Shown piece after piece: positions 44,375 to 52,419 of a stretch of DNA of 64,000 bases; within the stretch, counting starts at the first letter, position 1, and each line of letters starts with the position of its first letter. Both the position numbers and the translations under genes were made by a program. The notes below the pieces were generated by a model. That model was not told where the DNA came from. It ran no database searches and saw only the letters and a list, made by a program, of their open reading frames with translations. This DNA comes from Limimaricola sp. (GTDB lineage Bacteria; Pseudomonadota; Alphaproteobacteria; Rhodobacterales; Rhodobacteraceae). The DNA is taken from assembly GCF_016125575.1 (NCBI RefSeq), contig NZ_WGLM01000004.1, forward strand, positions 374,501 through 438,500, written 5' to 3'.

Positions 44375-45904
44375 GTGCGGGGCCCGCACAACATCATCCG
44401 GCTGATCCGTACCGGCGCCACGCTTGAGCGGACCGGTGCAATGAAACTGGTGTTGGATGCCTTCGACGCCGGGCCGCTGCTGCGGATCACCTTCCGCACT
44501 TTGGTGTGGCCGTTTCGTTGGCTGGGGTATCGGGGTGATGTCACCATGCCGCCCGCCACCCGTGCGCTGACCGCGCTGGGACCGGCCTACATCAAGTTCG
44601 GCCAGATCTTGTCGACCCGGCCCGACGTTGTCGGTCAGGACATGGCCTGGCAGTTGCGCGTTCTGCAGGACAAGCTGCCGCCGTTCCCGTTGGCAAAAGC
44701 GCGCGCCGCGATCGAGCACGAACTTGGTCTGCCGGTGGACGAGGCTTTTTCCGAAATCTCCGAGCCCGTCGCCGCCGCCTCGATCGCGCAGGTGCACAAG
44801 GCGCGGCTTGCCCGAACCGGCGAAGCGGTGGCCATTAAGGTACTGCGCCCCGGCATCGAGCGGGCTTTTCGCCGTGACATCGACGCCTTCTATTTCGCCG
44901 CGCGGATGATCGAGGCCTTGTCGCCGGCCTCGCGGCGGTTGCGACCGATGGACGTGATCACCCACTTCGAAGGTGTCGTGCGGGGCGAACTGGACCTGCG
45001 GCTGGAAAGCTCGGCCGCGTCAGAATTCGCGGCCAACGCCGCACGCGACGAGGGCTTTGCCGTGCCGGCGATCCGCTGGCACCTTTCGGCGCGGCGGGTG
45101 ATGACGCTGGACTGGGCCGAAGGGGTTGGCATCGGTGACAATGCCGCGCTGGACGCCGCCGGGCATGACCGGCGGGCGCTTGCCGCGCGGGTGCTGGAGC
45201 TTTTCCTCAGCCACGCGCTGCGCGACGGCTATTTTCACGGCGACATGCATCAGGGCAACCTGAAGGTTGCGGCCAATGGCGACATCATCGCCTATGACTT
45301 CGGCATCATGGGGCGGATCGACGAATATACCCGCCGCGTCTATGCCGAGATCCTGTTCGGGTTCATCCGGCGCGATTACCACCGCATCGCCGAGGTGCAT
45401 TTCGAGGCCGGATATGTGCCCGCCGATCGCGATGTCGATGAATTCGCCCGCGCCCTGCGCGCGGTGGGCGAGCCGATCTTCGGCATGGACGCGAGCCAGA
45501 TTTCCATGGCGCGGCTGCTGACCTACCTCTTCGAGGTGACCGAACGTTTTGGCATGCAGACGCGGACCGAGCTGATTCTGTTGCAGCGCACAATGGTGGT
45601 GGTCGAGGGCGTGGCCCGCTCGCTCGACCCGCATATCAACATCTGGCAGGTCGCCCGGCCCATCGTCGAGGACTATATCCGCAAGAGCATCGGGCCGCGT
45701 GCCTTGCTGCGCGACCTCGTCAGCACCGGCAGGGTCCTTGCCCGCTTTGGCCCACGTCTGCCCGCGCTTGTCGAAGAGGCGCTGATCCGCCAGACCAATC
45801 CGGCCCCGGCACCCGCACCCGCCCGCATTGCGCCACGCCTTGGCTGGGCGGCGCTGGGTGCCGTCGTCGCGCTGGCGGCCGTCTGGGTCGCGGGTCTGTT
45901 CTGA
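44375..45904 (+). CDS. ubiB: Ubiquinone biosynthesis protein UbiB (ABC1/ADCK kinase-like)
   Basis: 509-residue atypical kinase/ATPase needed for ubiquinone synthesis. GTG start at 44375. The family motif KxGQ appears in 'YIKFGQILSTRPD', the catalytic 'HGDMHQGNLK' and 'AYDFGIMG' correspond to the kinase loop and DFG, and the C-terminus ends in a hydrophobic helix that anchors it to the membrane. Operon with ubiE. Confidence 0.95.
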   Translation: MRGPHNIIRLIRTGATLERTGAMKLVLDAFDAGPLLRITFRTLVWPFRWLGYRGDVTMPPATRALTALGPAYIKFGQILSTRPDVVGQDMAWQLRVLQDKLPPFPLAKARAAIEHELGLPVDEAFSEISEPVAAASIAQVHKARLARTGEAVAIKVLRPGIERAFRRDIDAFYFAARMIEALSPASRRLRPMDVITHFEGVVRGELDLRLESSAASEFAANAARDEGFAVPAIRWHLSARRVMTLDWAEGVGIGDNAALDAAGHDRRALAARVLELFLSHALRDGYFHGDMHQGNLKVAANGDIIAYDFGIMGRIDEYTRRVYAEILFGFIRRDYHRIAEVHFEAGYVPADRDVDEFARALRAVGEPIFGMDASQISMARLLTYLFEVTERFGMQTRTELILLQRTMVVVEGVARSLDPHINIWQVARPIVEDYIRKSIGPRALLRDLVSTGRVLARFGPRLPALVEEALIRQTNPAPAPAPARIAPRLGWAALGAVVALAAVWVAGLF

Positions 45905-45911
45905 CGGGGGG

Positions 45912-46583
45912 TCAGCCCGGCCCGGCATCGCGCAGCGCGCTGATCTCGTTCGGTGAGACGCGTGAACCGCCTTGCAACACCAAGATCGGCTGGCCCTGTT
46001 GCAACTGCACCTCCTGCACCTTTGCATAGACCTCGGCCACGCTGTCGGGCAGCGGATTTCCCGCTGCGGTGGACCGCAAGGTAAAGGTGTAGGGCCCCGG
46101 CGCGACCGGCATGCCGTCCGCACCGATGCCGGACCATTGCACCGGATCGGCGGTGGCCGGCACGGCCAGGCGATCCACCTCGGCACCGGTCGAATCGGTC
46201 ACCACCAGCTGCGCGGAGTCAGCGCCATCAGGCGGCACCGGCCAGACGGTGACGGGCGCGCCGGTGAATAGGGCTGCCCCGGGCGCACGCACCTCGCGGC
46301 CGACCCAGCCCGCCGCCTGGCCCAGTCCGGACGTGCCCAACTGGCCGGTCAGCGACGTCAAAAGGTCGTTCGTCTTCACCTGCTGCTCCACGCCGGAAAA
46401 CGTGGCAAGCTGCACGGCGTAGTCGGCCGAATTGACCGGATTGAGCGGGTCCTGGTTTTTCATTTGCACGGTCAGCATCTTCAGGAATGTATCGAAGTCC
46501 GAACTGAGCTTGCTGCCCGCTGCGGCGGCTGGCGCGGCGGGGGCCGCCGCGGAGGTGGCCATGGTCGTGGGGGTGACTGTCAT
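45912..46583 (-). CDS. flgD: Flagellar hook assembly/capping protein FlgD
   Basis: 223-residue scaffold that caps the growing hook. The N-terminal signature 'FLKMLTVQMKNQDPLNPVNSADYAVQLATFSGVEQQ' is diagnostic, preceded by an Ala/Pro-rich leader; the C-terminal half contains a FlgD-Ig-like 'PGPYTFTLRSTA'. Follows fliK by 12 bases on the same strand, as usual for hook-length control. Convergent with ubiB. Confidence 0.94.
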   Translation of the reverse strand: MTVTPTTMATSAAAPAAPAAAAGSKLSSDFDTFLKMLTVQMKNQDPLNPVNSADYAVQLATFSGVEQQVKTNDLLTSLTGQLGTSGLGQAAGWVGREVRAPGAALFTGAPVTVWPVPPDGADSAQLVVTDSTGAEVDRLAVPATADPVQWSGIGADGMPVAPGPYTFTLRSTAAGNPLPDSVAEVYAKVQEVQLQQGQPILVLQGGSRVSPNEISALRDAGPG

Positions 46584-46595
46584 CCTTGCTTCCTT

Positions 46596-48248
46596 TCAAA
46601 TCCGAAGGTCGAGGCCGCCCGTCGTGCCCGGCCGGTTTCCGCCTGTCGGTGGGGCGGCCGGGGCAGACGGCAGTGTTGTCGCGGGAACGTTTGCGGGCGC
46701 AGGTGGGGGACGTTGGTCCTGCCCTTGCTGTCCGCTGCCGAACGAAAACGTCACCTCGCGATAGCCGATCGCGCGAAACTCTTGTGTCAGCAGGTCGGCG
46801 TGGCGGCGGAGCAGGGCGGCGGTATCGTCCCGCGCGGCATGGATCGTCACCGTCATGCTGTTATCGCCGCTGTCGAGGCTGAGGCGAACATGGCCAAGCT
46901 CGGCCGGGTCGAGCCTGATCTCGGTCTGGCCCGGCCCGTGATGCAGGATTGCCTGCGCGATTTGCCCCGCAGCATGTCGCGGCAGATCGGGCCCGGTGGG
47001 CGGTGCTGTCGTCGGCGCGCGCTGATGGGCGGGGGGTGCAGGCATGCCGGTGCCCACGACCGCGTCGGCCGCCGGTGAGGCCGGATCATCGCCTTTGACG
47101 TGGTCGGCGCCCGACTCCGGTCGCGGCAACGCCGGCGCATGGCCAATCGCCTCGCCGCCGGTCGGCTCTTTGGGGTGGTGCAGCATCATCGCCGGAGGGT
47201 CAGCTTGCCGTGTGTCCGCCGCCGTGGTTCCCGACACTATTGCCGGAACGGGCGCTCCGTTGGGCCGTGGTGTGGCCGTTTGCGGCAGGGCGAGGTCCCC
47301 GGCTTGCCTTGACGCGCCATGTCGTGGCGTGTCCGGCAATGCCGCGGTGGGTGGCGCCTTGGCTTGGGTTGTTTGCTTTTGCCCCGCTCCATCCGCCGTG
47401 CTGCCGTTGAGGTCCGCGACGATGCTCGCCGGCCTTTGGGGCAGGGATTTGGGTTTCTCGCAGGCGGAGCCTGCCGTCACGCCATGTGTCCGGTCGATTG
47501 CCTGTGACGAAGCGGCGGAGGACGGGGGAGGAAGATCAGGCTCTATCCGCGCATCTAGCGTACCTGTCGCAGCCAGGGCGGCCGCCGAGGCGCGGGGCCC
47601 CGTCGCTGACCCTTCGGCTGGCGCATGCGCCTGTCGCGAGGCCGGTCTTGCCGGGGCAGGCACAGTCGATGCTGCCTCCGCCGCGGGAGACCCTGTAGCG
47701 CCCTTTTCGGCTGTCTTGCCCTGCACTTGTGCGGGAGCGGCGGAGGGCAGATGGGGTGGCGCGGCAATGGCCCCCGGCCCGTATAAAGGCGGCGGGCTGG
47801 TTCCGTCGGTCCTGTCCCGGACATCATCTTCCTTCTGCCGCATTGCCAAGAACGCCCTGGCATCGGTTTCGTCCTGCGCCTCCTGTGCCCCCGCGCGCGT
47901 CCACGTCCCATCGACCGCGCCAAGGCGCAGCGGAACGGAATGGCCCGTGTCGTATGGGGTCTGCTCGGGTTCGGGCGGCACATCCTTTGGCCGTATCCCC
48001 GGGATCGTTGTCGTCCTGTTTCCCGATGCTTCGACAGGGTCGCAATCACCCCGAACCCCGGTTGCAGCATCACCGGGGGCAACTGCCGCAGGCCCTTCAG
48101 GTGCAATCGCCAAGGCCTGTGCCGCCAACACCCCTGCAAAGGCGGCGGCGCCTTCGTCGCTCTGCACAACGGCACGACGACCGCCGGGCAGGGCGGCACC
48201 TGGCAGCGGGCAGGCGATGCGCGGGTTGGCGGGGGCGACTATGGGCAT
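46596..48248 (-). CDS. fliK: Flagellar hook-length control protein FliK
   Basis: 550-residue ruler protein secreted by the flagellar export gate. Most of the chain is Pro/Ala-rich and disordered. The conserved C-terminal domain that switches export specificity is at about residues 445-525: 'IRLDPAELGHVRLSLDSGDNSMTVTIHA' and 'LLTQEFRAIGYREVTFSFG'. GGAGAA precedes ATG 48248. Divergent from the rod-binding gene, sharing the regulatory region with the TTAC repeat. Confidence 0.9.
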   Translation of the reverse strand: MPIVAPANPRIACPLPGAALPGGRRAVVQSDEGAAAFAGVLAAQALAIAPEGPAAVAPGDAATGVRGDCDPVEASGNRTTTIPGIRPKDVPPEPEQTPYDTGHSVPLRLGAVDGTWTRAGAQEAQDETDARAFLAMRQKEDDVRDRTDGTSPPPLYGPGAIAAPPHLPSAAPAQVQGKTAEKGATGSPAAEAASTVPAPARPASRQAHAPAEGSATGPRASAAALAATGTLDARIEPDLPPPSSAASSQAIDRTHGVTAGSACEKPKSLPQRPASIVADLNGSTADGAGQKQTTQAKAPPTAALPDTPRHGASRQAGDLALPQTATPRPNGAPVPAIVSGTTAADTRQADPPAMMLHHPKEPTGGEAIGHAPALPRPESGADHVKGDDPASPAADAVVGTGMPAPPAHQRAPTTAPPTGPDLPRHAAGQIAQAILHHGPGQTEIRLDPAELGHVRLSLDSGDNSMTVTIHAARDDTAALLRRHADLLTQEFRAIGYREVTFSFGSGQQGQDQRPPPAPANVPATTLPSAPAAPPTGGNRPGTTGGLDLRI

Positions 48249-48291
48249 CGGTTCTCCGATTCGCGGTTGTCCGCAGCCTCGGCGCGAATGC

Positions 48292-48306
48292 TTACCGGAT
48301 GTTTAC
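48292..48306. promoter_or_regulatory. CtrA-like direct repeat (TTAC-N7-TTAC) between fliK and flgJ-type gene
   Basis: TTAC, seven bases, TTAC: an 11-base period as in the CtrA consensus TTAA-N7-TTAA, with the last base of each half changed. Lies in the 104-base divergent region. CtrA controls flagellar genes in many Rhodobacterales; assignment here is inferred. Confidence 0.4.
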
Positions 48307-48352
48307 CGTTGGCATGGAAACATCGCTCGGGTTCGTACTGAAAGGACAGTGC

Positions 48353-48628
48353 ATGACAATTGCCTTGCCAATCACGGCCCCGCGTCCGCCTCTGCCGACG
48401 TCCGATGACCGGCTTCACGCCGTCGCGCAAAAGCTTGAGGCGAGTTTCTTGTCGGAAATGCTGAAATCTGCGGGTCTGGACAGTGCGGCCGGCGCATTTG
48501 GGGGCGGCATTGGAGAGGACCTGTTCCAGTCCTACCTGCGCGAAGCACAGGCAACAGAAATGGCGCGCGCAGGTGGCATCGGGCTCGCCGAATCAATCTT
48601 CCATGCGCTCAGGGCACGCGGTGCATGA
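48353..48628 (+). CDS. flgJ: Rod-binding protein, FlgJ N-terminal-domain type
   Basis: 91-residue protein corresponding only to the rod-capping domain of FlgJ: 'LEASFLSEMLKSAG' and 'GIGEDLFQSYLREAQATEMA' match the family. It lacks the muramidase domain found in enterobacterial FlgJ; the separate transglycosylase at 62747 probably supplies that activity. ATG 48353 follows AAGGA. Overlaps the next gene by four bases (ATGA). Confidence 0.85.
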   Translation: MTIALPITAPRPPLPTSDDRLHAVAQKLEASFLSEMLKSAGLDSAAGAFGGGIGEDLFQSYLREAQATEMARAGGIGLAESIFHALRARGA

Positions 48629-48963
48629 CTGCCTCGTCCGATCACCCGCTGCTGGACTGTCTTGAGCGTGAGCGCGCGGCCCTTCTCGCGGGTGATCTTG
48701 CCGCCCTTGGCCCGCTGGGCGAACGCAAGCTTGCCCTGATCGAAGGTCTGGACGTCGCCTCGACCACCGCGCCACTTCTGCGCATCGCTGCCGAGATTGC
48801 GCGCAACCAGCGCATGTTGGCTGCGTCCATTCGTGGTGGTCGTGCAGCGCTTGATCGGATCGCCGCAGTGCGCGATGCGCGCGACAGTCTGCGAACTTAT
48901 GACTCGGCCGGGCAGAAGGCCGATCTTGCCCCCGGCCGCGCGCGTCTGGAACGCAAGGCCTGA
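48625..48963 (+). CDS. FlgN-like flagellar chaperone
   Basis: 112-residue, mostly alpha-helical protein: 'LLDCLERERAALLAGDLAALGPLGERKLALIE' resembles the N-terminal helix of FlgN-type export chaperones, which hold hook-filament junction subunits FlgK and FlgL. Position, between the rod-binding gene and flagellin, supports a flagellar role. Family assignment is by pattern and context, not a strong motif. Confidence 0.6.
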   Translation: MTASSDHPLLDCLERERAALLAGDLAALGPLGERKLALIEGLDVASTTAPLLRIAAEIARNQRMLAASIRGGRAALDRIAAVRDARDSLRTYDSAGQKADLAPGRARLERKA

Positions 48964-49022
48964 GTGCGCGTGACCGGCATCGGAGCATTCGCATCGAATT
49001 TTCGACAATCGGCACCGGGCGA

Positions 49023-49037
49023 TTAGCACTCTGTTAG
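49023..49037. promoter_or_regulatory. CtrA-like direct repeat (TTAG-N7-TTAG) upstream of flagellin
   Basis: TTAG, seven bases, TTAG with 11-base period, 154 bases upstream of the flagellin ATG. Same architecture as the TTAC repeat before fliK/flgJ. Each half differs from TTAA at one base, so binding by CtrA is possible but not certain. Confidence 0.4.
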
Positions 49038-49124
49038 GGGCCGCAACGCAGGGTGGCCCGGCACCCGTTCGGGTGGCGCATCGGCCCGGTATCCCGGCTG
49101 CTGCAGGGTCAGAACGCCTTTGTC

Positions 49125-49145
49125 GGTCGCCTGTCTTGGGCGACC
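49125..49145 (+). ncRNA. Flagellin leader hairpin 1
   Basis: GGTCGCC-N7-GGCGACC stem, about 45 bases before the flagellin start, probably within the 5' UTR. Candidate binding structure for FlbT, which in Caulobacter acts on the flagellin leader. Confidence 0.45.
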
Positions 49146-49156
49146 CGGGAAGTATC

Positions 49157-49170
49157 GGCGCAAAAGCGCC
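49157..49170 (+). ncRNA. Flagellin leader hairpin 2
   Basis: GGCGC-AAAA-GCGCC stem-loop ending seven bases before the AAAGGAG ribosome binding site at 49177-49183. Placed to influence ribosome access to flagellin mRNA. Confidence 0.45.
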
Positions 49171-49190
49171 CCAACAAAGGAGCAGGACAT

Positions 49191-50726
49191 ATGTCCAGCA
49201 TTCTCACCAACAACGGCGCGATGGTCGCGCTGCAAACCCTGAGCTCTATCAACAGCAACCTGACGGACACGCAGGCGATGATCTCCACCGGCAAGAAGGT
49301 GGGCTCGGCCAAGGACAATGCCTCGGTCTGGGCCATCTCGAAGGTGATGGAATCCGACGTTCAGGGGTTCAAGGGTATCTCCGACAGCCTGTCGCTGGGG
49401 CAGTCCACAGTGGCCGTCGCGCGTCAGGCCTCGGAATCGGTCACGGACCTTCTGACCCAGATCAAGGCCAAGGTCGTTGCATCGCAGGAGCAGAACGTCG
49501 ATCGCAACAAGATCCAGACCGACATCAAGGCGCTGACCGACCAGATCAAGTCGGTGACCAACGCGGCGCAATTCAACGGGCTGAACCTGATCAAGGGCAC
49601 CGATGACGTCACGGTTCTGTCCTCGCTTGACCGCGCCAGCAACGGGGCGGTGACCGCGTCGGACATCACCGTCAATCGCCACGACTTGTCGACCGATGCG
49701 GGCGTCTACGGCGCCGGCACCAGCCTTGCGGCCAATATCAGCGCTTCCGAGGCGACCGTGGACAGTTCCGGCGCGCAGAATCAGGTGGAACTTACGCTCG
49801 CGGGCAGTTCGGGTGACGCGCTGTCGCTTAACATCAACGGCAGCACGGTGTCGGTGGCATGGAACACCGACGCGGCCACCACCATCGGCGATGCCGCTGG
49901 TGCGATCAACGCGCTGGGCCTGACAGGGATCACCGCCACCGACGGTGGCTCGGGCAAGCTGGAGATTGCCAACACCAACGCGTTCCAGTCCTTCGACGTG
50001 TCATGGGATGCAGGCGGAACCAATACGGTCGCGTTGAACAACGTCGGGACAGGCGGCACAGCCGCGGCCTCGACGGCTGCTGGAACCACCACGCTCGTCG
50101 AACGCGCCGAAGGCGTCACGCTGTCGACCTCGGCCAAGGTGAACGACGGAGACAGCTACCGCATCTCTGTCAACGGCAACGACTACAACTATATCGCCGG
50201 CAAAGGCGAGACGATGAAGGATGTGGCCGCCGGCCTGAAGGCCGCGGTTGATGCCGGTGCCGAAACAGGTGTCTCGACTCAGGTCAGCCAGGACGAAACG
50301 ACCGGTGCCTGGTCCGTCAAGGTCGACTACGACGGGACTGATACGACCGCCGGCAGCACCATGACCCTCGCGGTCAACGGTGCGGCAGACGGGACGGCCT
50401 CAGGCGGGCTTTTCGGCCTCGACAACATAAACGTCGCCACCGATCAGGGTGCCAAGGCGGCCTTGGGCAACGTCGAGACGCTGATCAACAACGCCATCGA
50501 CGCGGCTGCCTCGTTCGGCTCGTCGCAAAGCCGGATCAGTACCCAGTCCGACTTCATCGGCAAGCTGACCGATTCGCTGAAATCCGGCATCGGCTCGTTG
50601 GTGGACGCCAACATGGAAGAGGCCTCGGCCCGCTTGCAGGCGCTTCAGGTACAACAGCAGCTGGGCGTGCAATCGCTGTCGATCGCCAACAAGGCCCCGC
50701 AGTCGATCCTGTCGCTGTTTCGCTGA
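49191..50726 (+). CDS. fliC: Flagellin
   Basis: Filament protein of 511 residues, exported by the flagellar system. Conserved D0/D1 ends: N-terminal 'SSILTNNGAMVALQTLSSIN...' and 'MISTGKKVGSAKDNA', C-terminal 'SSQSRISTQSDFIGKL...' and 'EEASARLQALQVQQQLGVQSLSIAN'. The middle (about residues 170-420) is a Ser/Thr/Gly/Ala-rich insertion with a flagellin-hook-IN type repeat 'LNINGSTVSVAW', making it larger than short roseobacter flagellins. ATG 49191 has AAAGGAG. Followed by flaF and flbT, which regulate it. Possible glycosylation sites in the exposed Ser/Thr region. Confidence 0.96.
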   Translation: MSSILTNNGAMVALQTLSSINSNLTDTQAMISTGKKVGSAKDNASVWAISKVMESDVQGFKGISDSLSLGQSTVAVARQASESVTDLLTQIKAKVVASQEQNVDRNKIQTDIKALTDQIKSVTNAAQFNGLNLIKGTDDVTVLSSLDRASNGAVTASDITVNRHDLSTDAGVYGAGTSLAANISASEATVDSSGAQNQVELTLAGSSGDALSLNINGSTVSVAWNTDAATTIGDAAGAINALGLTGITATDGGSGKLEIANTNAFQSFDVSWDAGGTNTVALNNVGTGGTAAASTAAGTTTLVERAEGVTLSTSAKVNDGDSYRISVNGNDYNYIAGKGETMKDVAAGLKAAVDAGAETGVSTQVSQDETTGAWSVKVDYDGTDTTAGSTMTLAVNGAADGTASGGLFGLDNINVATDQGAKAALGNVETLINNAIDAAASFGSSQSRISTQSDFIGKLTDSLKSGIGSLVDANMEEASARLQALQVQQQLGVQSLSIANKAPQSILSLFR

Positions 50727-50739
50727 CGGATGATAAGCC

Positions 50740-50761
50740 GGAGGGGCGTTCGCGCCCCTCC
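50740..50761 (+). terminator. UUCG hairpin downstream of flagellin
   Basis: Perfect nine-base-pair stem GGAGGGGCG-TTCG-CGCCCCTCC ending 35 bases after the flagellin stop. No U tract follows, so it may be a 3' stabilising stem for the abundant flagellin mRNA or a partial terminator before flaF. Confidence 0.6.
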
Positions 50762-50829
50762 GCACCACCCCCCGATTTCCGCGCTGGCAAAGCCGCGTCC
50801 CGTTCTCCTTCGTCCCGAAAGGACATCCC

Positions 50830-51204
50830 GTGAACGCCACCTCGCAAGCCCTCAGGGCCTATTCTCCCGCTGCCGCGACCGCCGTACGCACCGGCCGTTC
50901 GATCGAACACCAACTGTTTTCCCAGATCACGTCGCGCTTGCGCGATGCCGCGGCCAGCGGCAATTTTCCGAAACTTGCCGCCGCGCTGCACGACAACCGA
51001 CGGCTGTGGACGGTTCTGGCCGCCGATGTCGCCGATGATGACAATGCGCTGCCAGCCACGTTGCGCGCGCAGATCTTCTATCTGGCCGAATTTACCGCCC
51101 ATCACACCGCCCGAATCCTGACAGAGGGTGCCACGCCGACCCCGCTGATTGAAATCAATTGCGCCATCATGGCCGGCCTGTCCGGAGAGGGTGGTGCGAA
51201 ATGA
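50830..51204 (+). CDS. flaF: Flagellar biosynthesis regulator FlaF
   Basis: 124-residue protein that promotes flagellin synthesis and export in alphaproteobacteria. GTG start with AAGGA eight bases upstream. 'AYSPAAATAVRTGRSIEHQLFSQITSRL' and 'HDNRRLWTVLAADVADDDNALPATLRAQIFYLAEF' are characteristic of FlaF. Overlaps flbT by four bases (ATGA), consistent with antagonistic partners produced together. Confidence 0.93.
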   Translation: MNATSQALRAYSPAAATAVRTGRSIEHQLFSQITSRLRDAAASGNFPKLAAALHDNRRLWTVLAADVADDDNALPATLRAQIFYLAEFTAHHTARILTEGATPTPLIEINCAIMAGLSGEGGAK

Positions 51205-51611
51205 GTGGTCTTGTCCTTAAACTTGGCCCGAAGGAGCGGGTACTGGTGAATGGTGCGGTGATCGAGAACGGCGATCGCCGTGCGCGACTGGCCATCCTGA
51301 CGCCAAATGCCAACATCCTGCGCCTGCGCGACGCCGTTCGCCCCGGTGAGGCCAATACCCCGGTCCGCCGGGTCTGCTATATCGCCCAACTGGTCCTGTC
51401 GGGCGATGTCAGCCCTGCAGAGGCCCGGCCGCAACTGCTCAGCGGAATCGAGCAACTCAGCCAGGCACTGCGTGACGGTGACAGCCGTGCCCAGTTCGCC
51501 GATGCGACTGCCGCAGTGACCCAAGGCGACTTTTACCGTGCGCTCAAACGACTGCGCGCGGTCCTGCCTCGCGAAGAGCGGCTGCTGGCGGCAGTGTCGC
51601 ACCCGACATGA
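51201..51611 (+). CDS. flbT: Flagellin mRNA repressor FlbT
   Basis: 136-residue post-transcriptional regulator that lowers flagellin mRNA stability or translation until the hook is made. 'LVLKLGPKERVLVNGAVIENGDRRARLAI' and 'RRVCYIAQLVLSGDVSPAEAR' are diagnostic. ATG 51201 coupled to flaF; its stop overlaps the DUF1217 gene. Its likely RNA target is the hairpin-bearing flagellin leader at 49125-49170. Confidence 0.93.
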   Translation: MSGLVLKLGPKERVLVNGAVIENGDRRARLAILTPNANILRLRDAVRPGEANTPVRRVCYIAQLVLSGDVSPAEARPQLLSGIEQLSQALRDGDSRAQFADATAAVTQGDFYRALKRLRAVLPREERLLAAVSHPT

Positions 51612-52396
51612 GCTTTCAACCGGTCCTGCCGATGTCTGGTTATGCCGGCTGGCGCTTTCTTCAGCGAACGATGGACTCGCAGATCGCGGCGTTTGAACGC
51701 ACGCCCGTCATCGCCAGTGACACGGCCTATTTCCGTGCCAACATCGGCAAGGTCACATCGGCGGCGGATCTGGTTGCGGACAGGCGCCTGCTGGGCGTCG
51801 CGCTGGGCGCCTTTGGTCTTGATGCCGATATTGGCAGCAAGGCCTTCATAAGGCAGGTCCTGGAAGGCGGAACGACCGATCGGGGCGCCCTTGCCAACAA
51901 GCTGGCCGACAAGCGGTATCTCGCGTTGGCCCGCAGCTTTGGCTTTGGCGATCTGCCGGTGCCTCGCACGGTGCTGAGTACCTTCCCGGACGAAATCTTG
52001 ACAAAATATCGCGATGCCGGCTTTCAGGCCGAGGTCGGTCAGCAGGACGATACACTGCGACTGGCGCTTAATCTCGGCCCGGCCCTTGGCGATGTGATAG
52101 CCCAGAACAAGGGCGCCGACGCCCAATGGTTTGCGGTGATGGGCAACCCGCCGCTGCGGCAGGTTTTCGAAGGGGCGCTGGGCCTGCCGGCCAGCTTCGG
52201 CAAGCTCGACATCGACAGGCAAATTACGCAGTTCAAGGCGCGCGCGCAGGCCACCTTCGGCACGTCGACTGTGGCCGACCTTGCCGATCCGGCGCAGCAG
52301 GACAAGATGATCCGCCTGTTTCTTGTTCGCAGCGAGGCGAATGCGACAACGATCGCCACGGGTGCATCCATCGCCCTTTCGCTGTTGGGAGGCTGA
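51608..52396 (+). CDS. DUF1217 flagellar-locus protein
   Basis: 262-residue protein of a family found in alphaproteobacterial flagellar loci, function unproven. 'GYAGWRFLQRTMDSQIAAFERTPVI' and repeated helical segments 'FGLDADIGSKAFIRQVL' typify DUF1217. No signal peptide; mostly helical with a hydrophobic tail 'ATTIATGASIALSLLGG'. Overlaps flbT (ATGA). Convergent with fliI, 24 bases apart. Confidence 0.85.
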   Translation: MSFQPVLPMSGYAGWRFLQRTMDSQIAAFERTPVIASDTAYFRANIGKVTSAADLVADRRLLGVALGAFGLDADIGSKAFIRQVLEGGTTDRGALANKLADKRYLALARSFGFGDLPVPRTVLSTFPDEILTKYRDAGFQAEVGQQDDTLRLALNLGPALGDVIAQNKGADAQWFAVMGNPPLRQVFEGALGLPASFGKLDIDRQITQFKARAQATFGTSTVADLADPAQQDKMIRLFLVRSEANATTIATGASIALSLLGG

Positions 52397-52419
52397 GGAC
52401 GGGACAAACAGCGACGGCA

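Noticed and set aside
47044-48408. 454-residue open frame antisense to fliK
   Set aside because: GC-rich shadow frame opposite a disordered region of FliK; Cys/Ser/Gly-rich, no family features.
48964-49190. Sigma54 or sigma28 promoter for flagellin
   Set aside because: No sequence with correct GG-N10-GC spacing or a good sigma28 match could be identified by eye.
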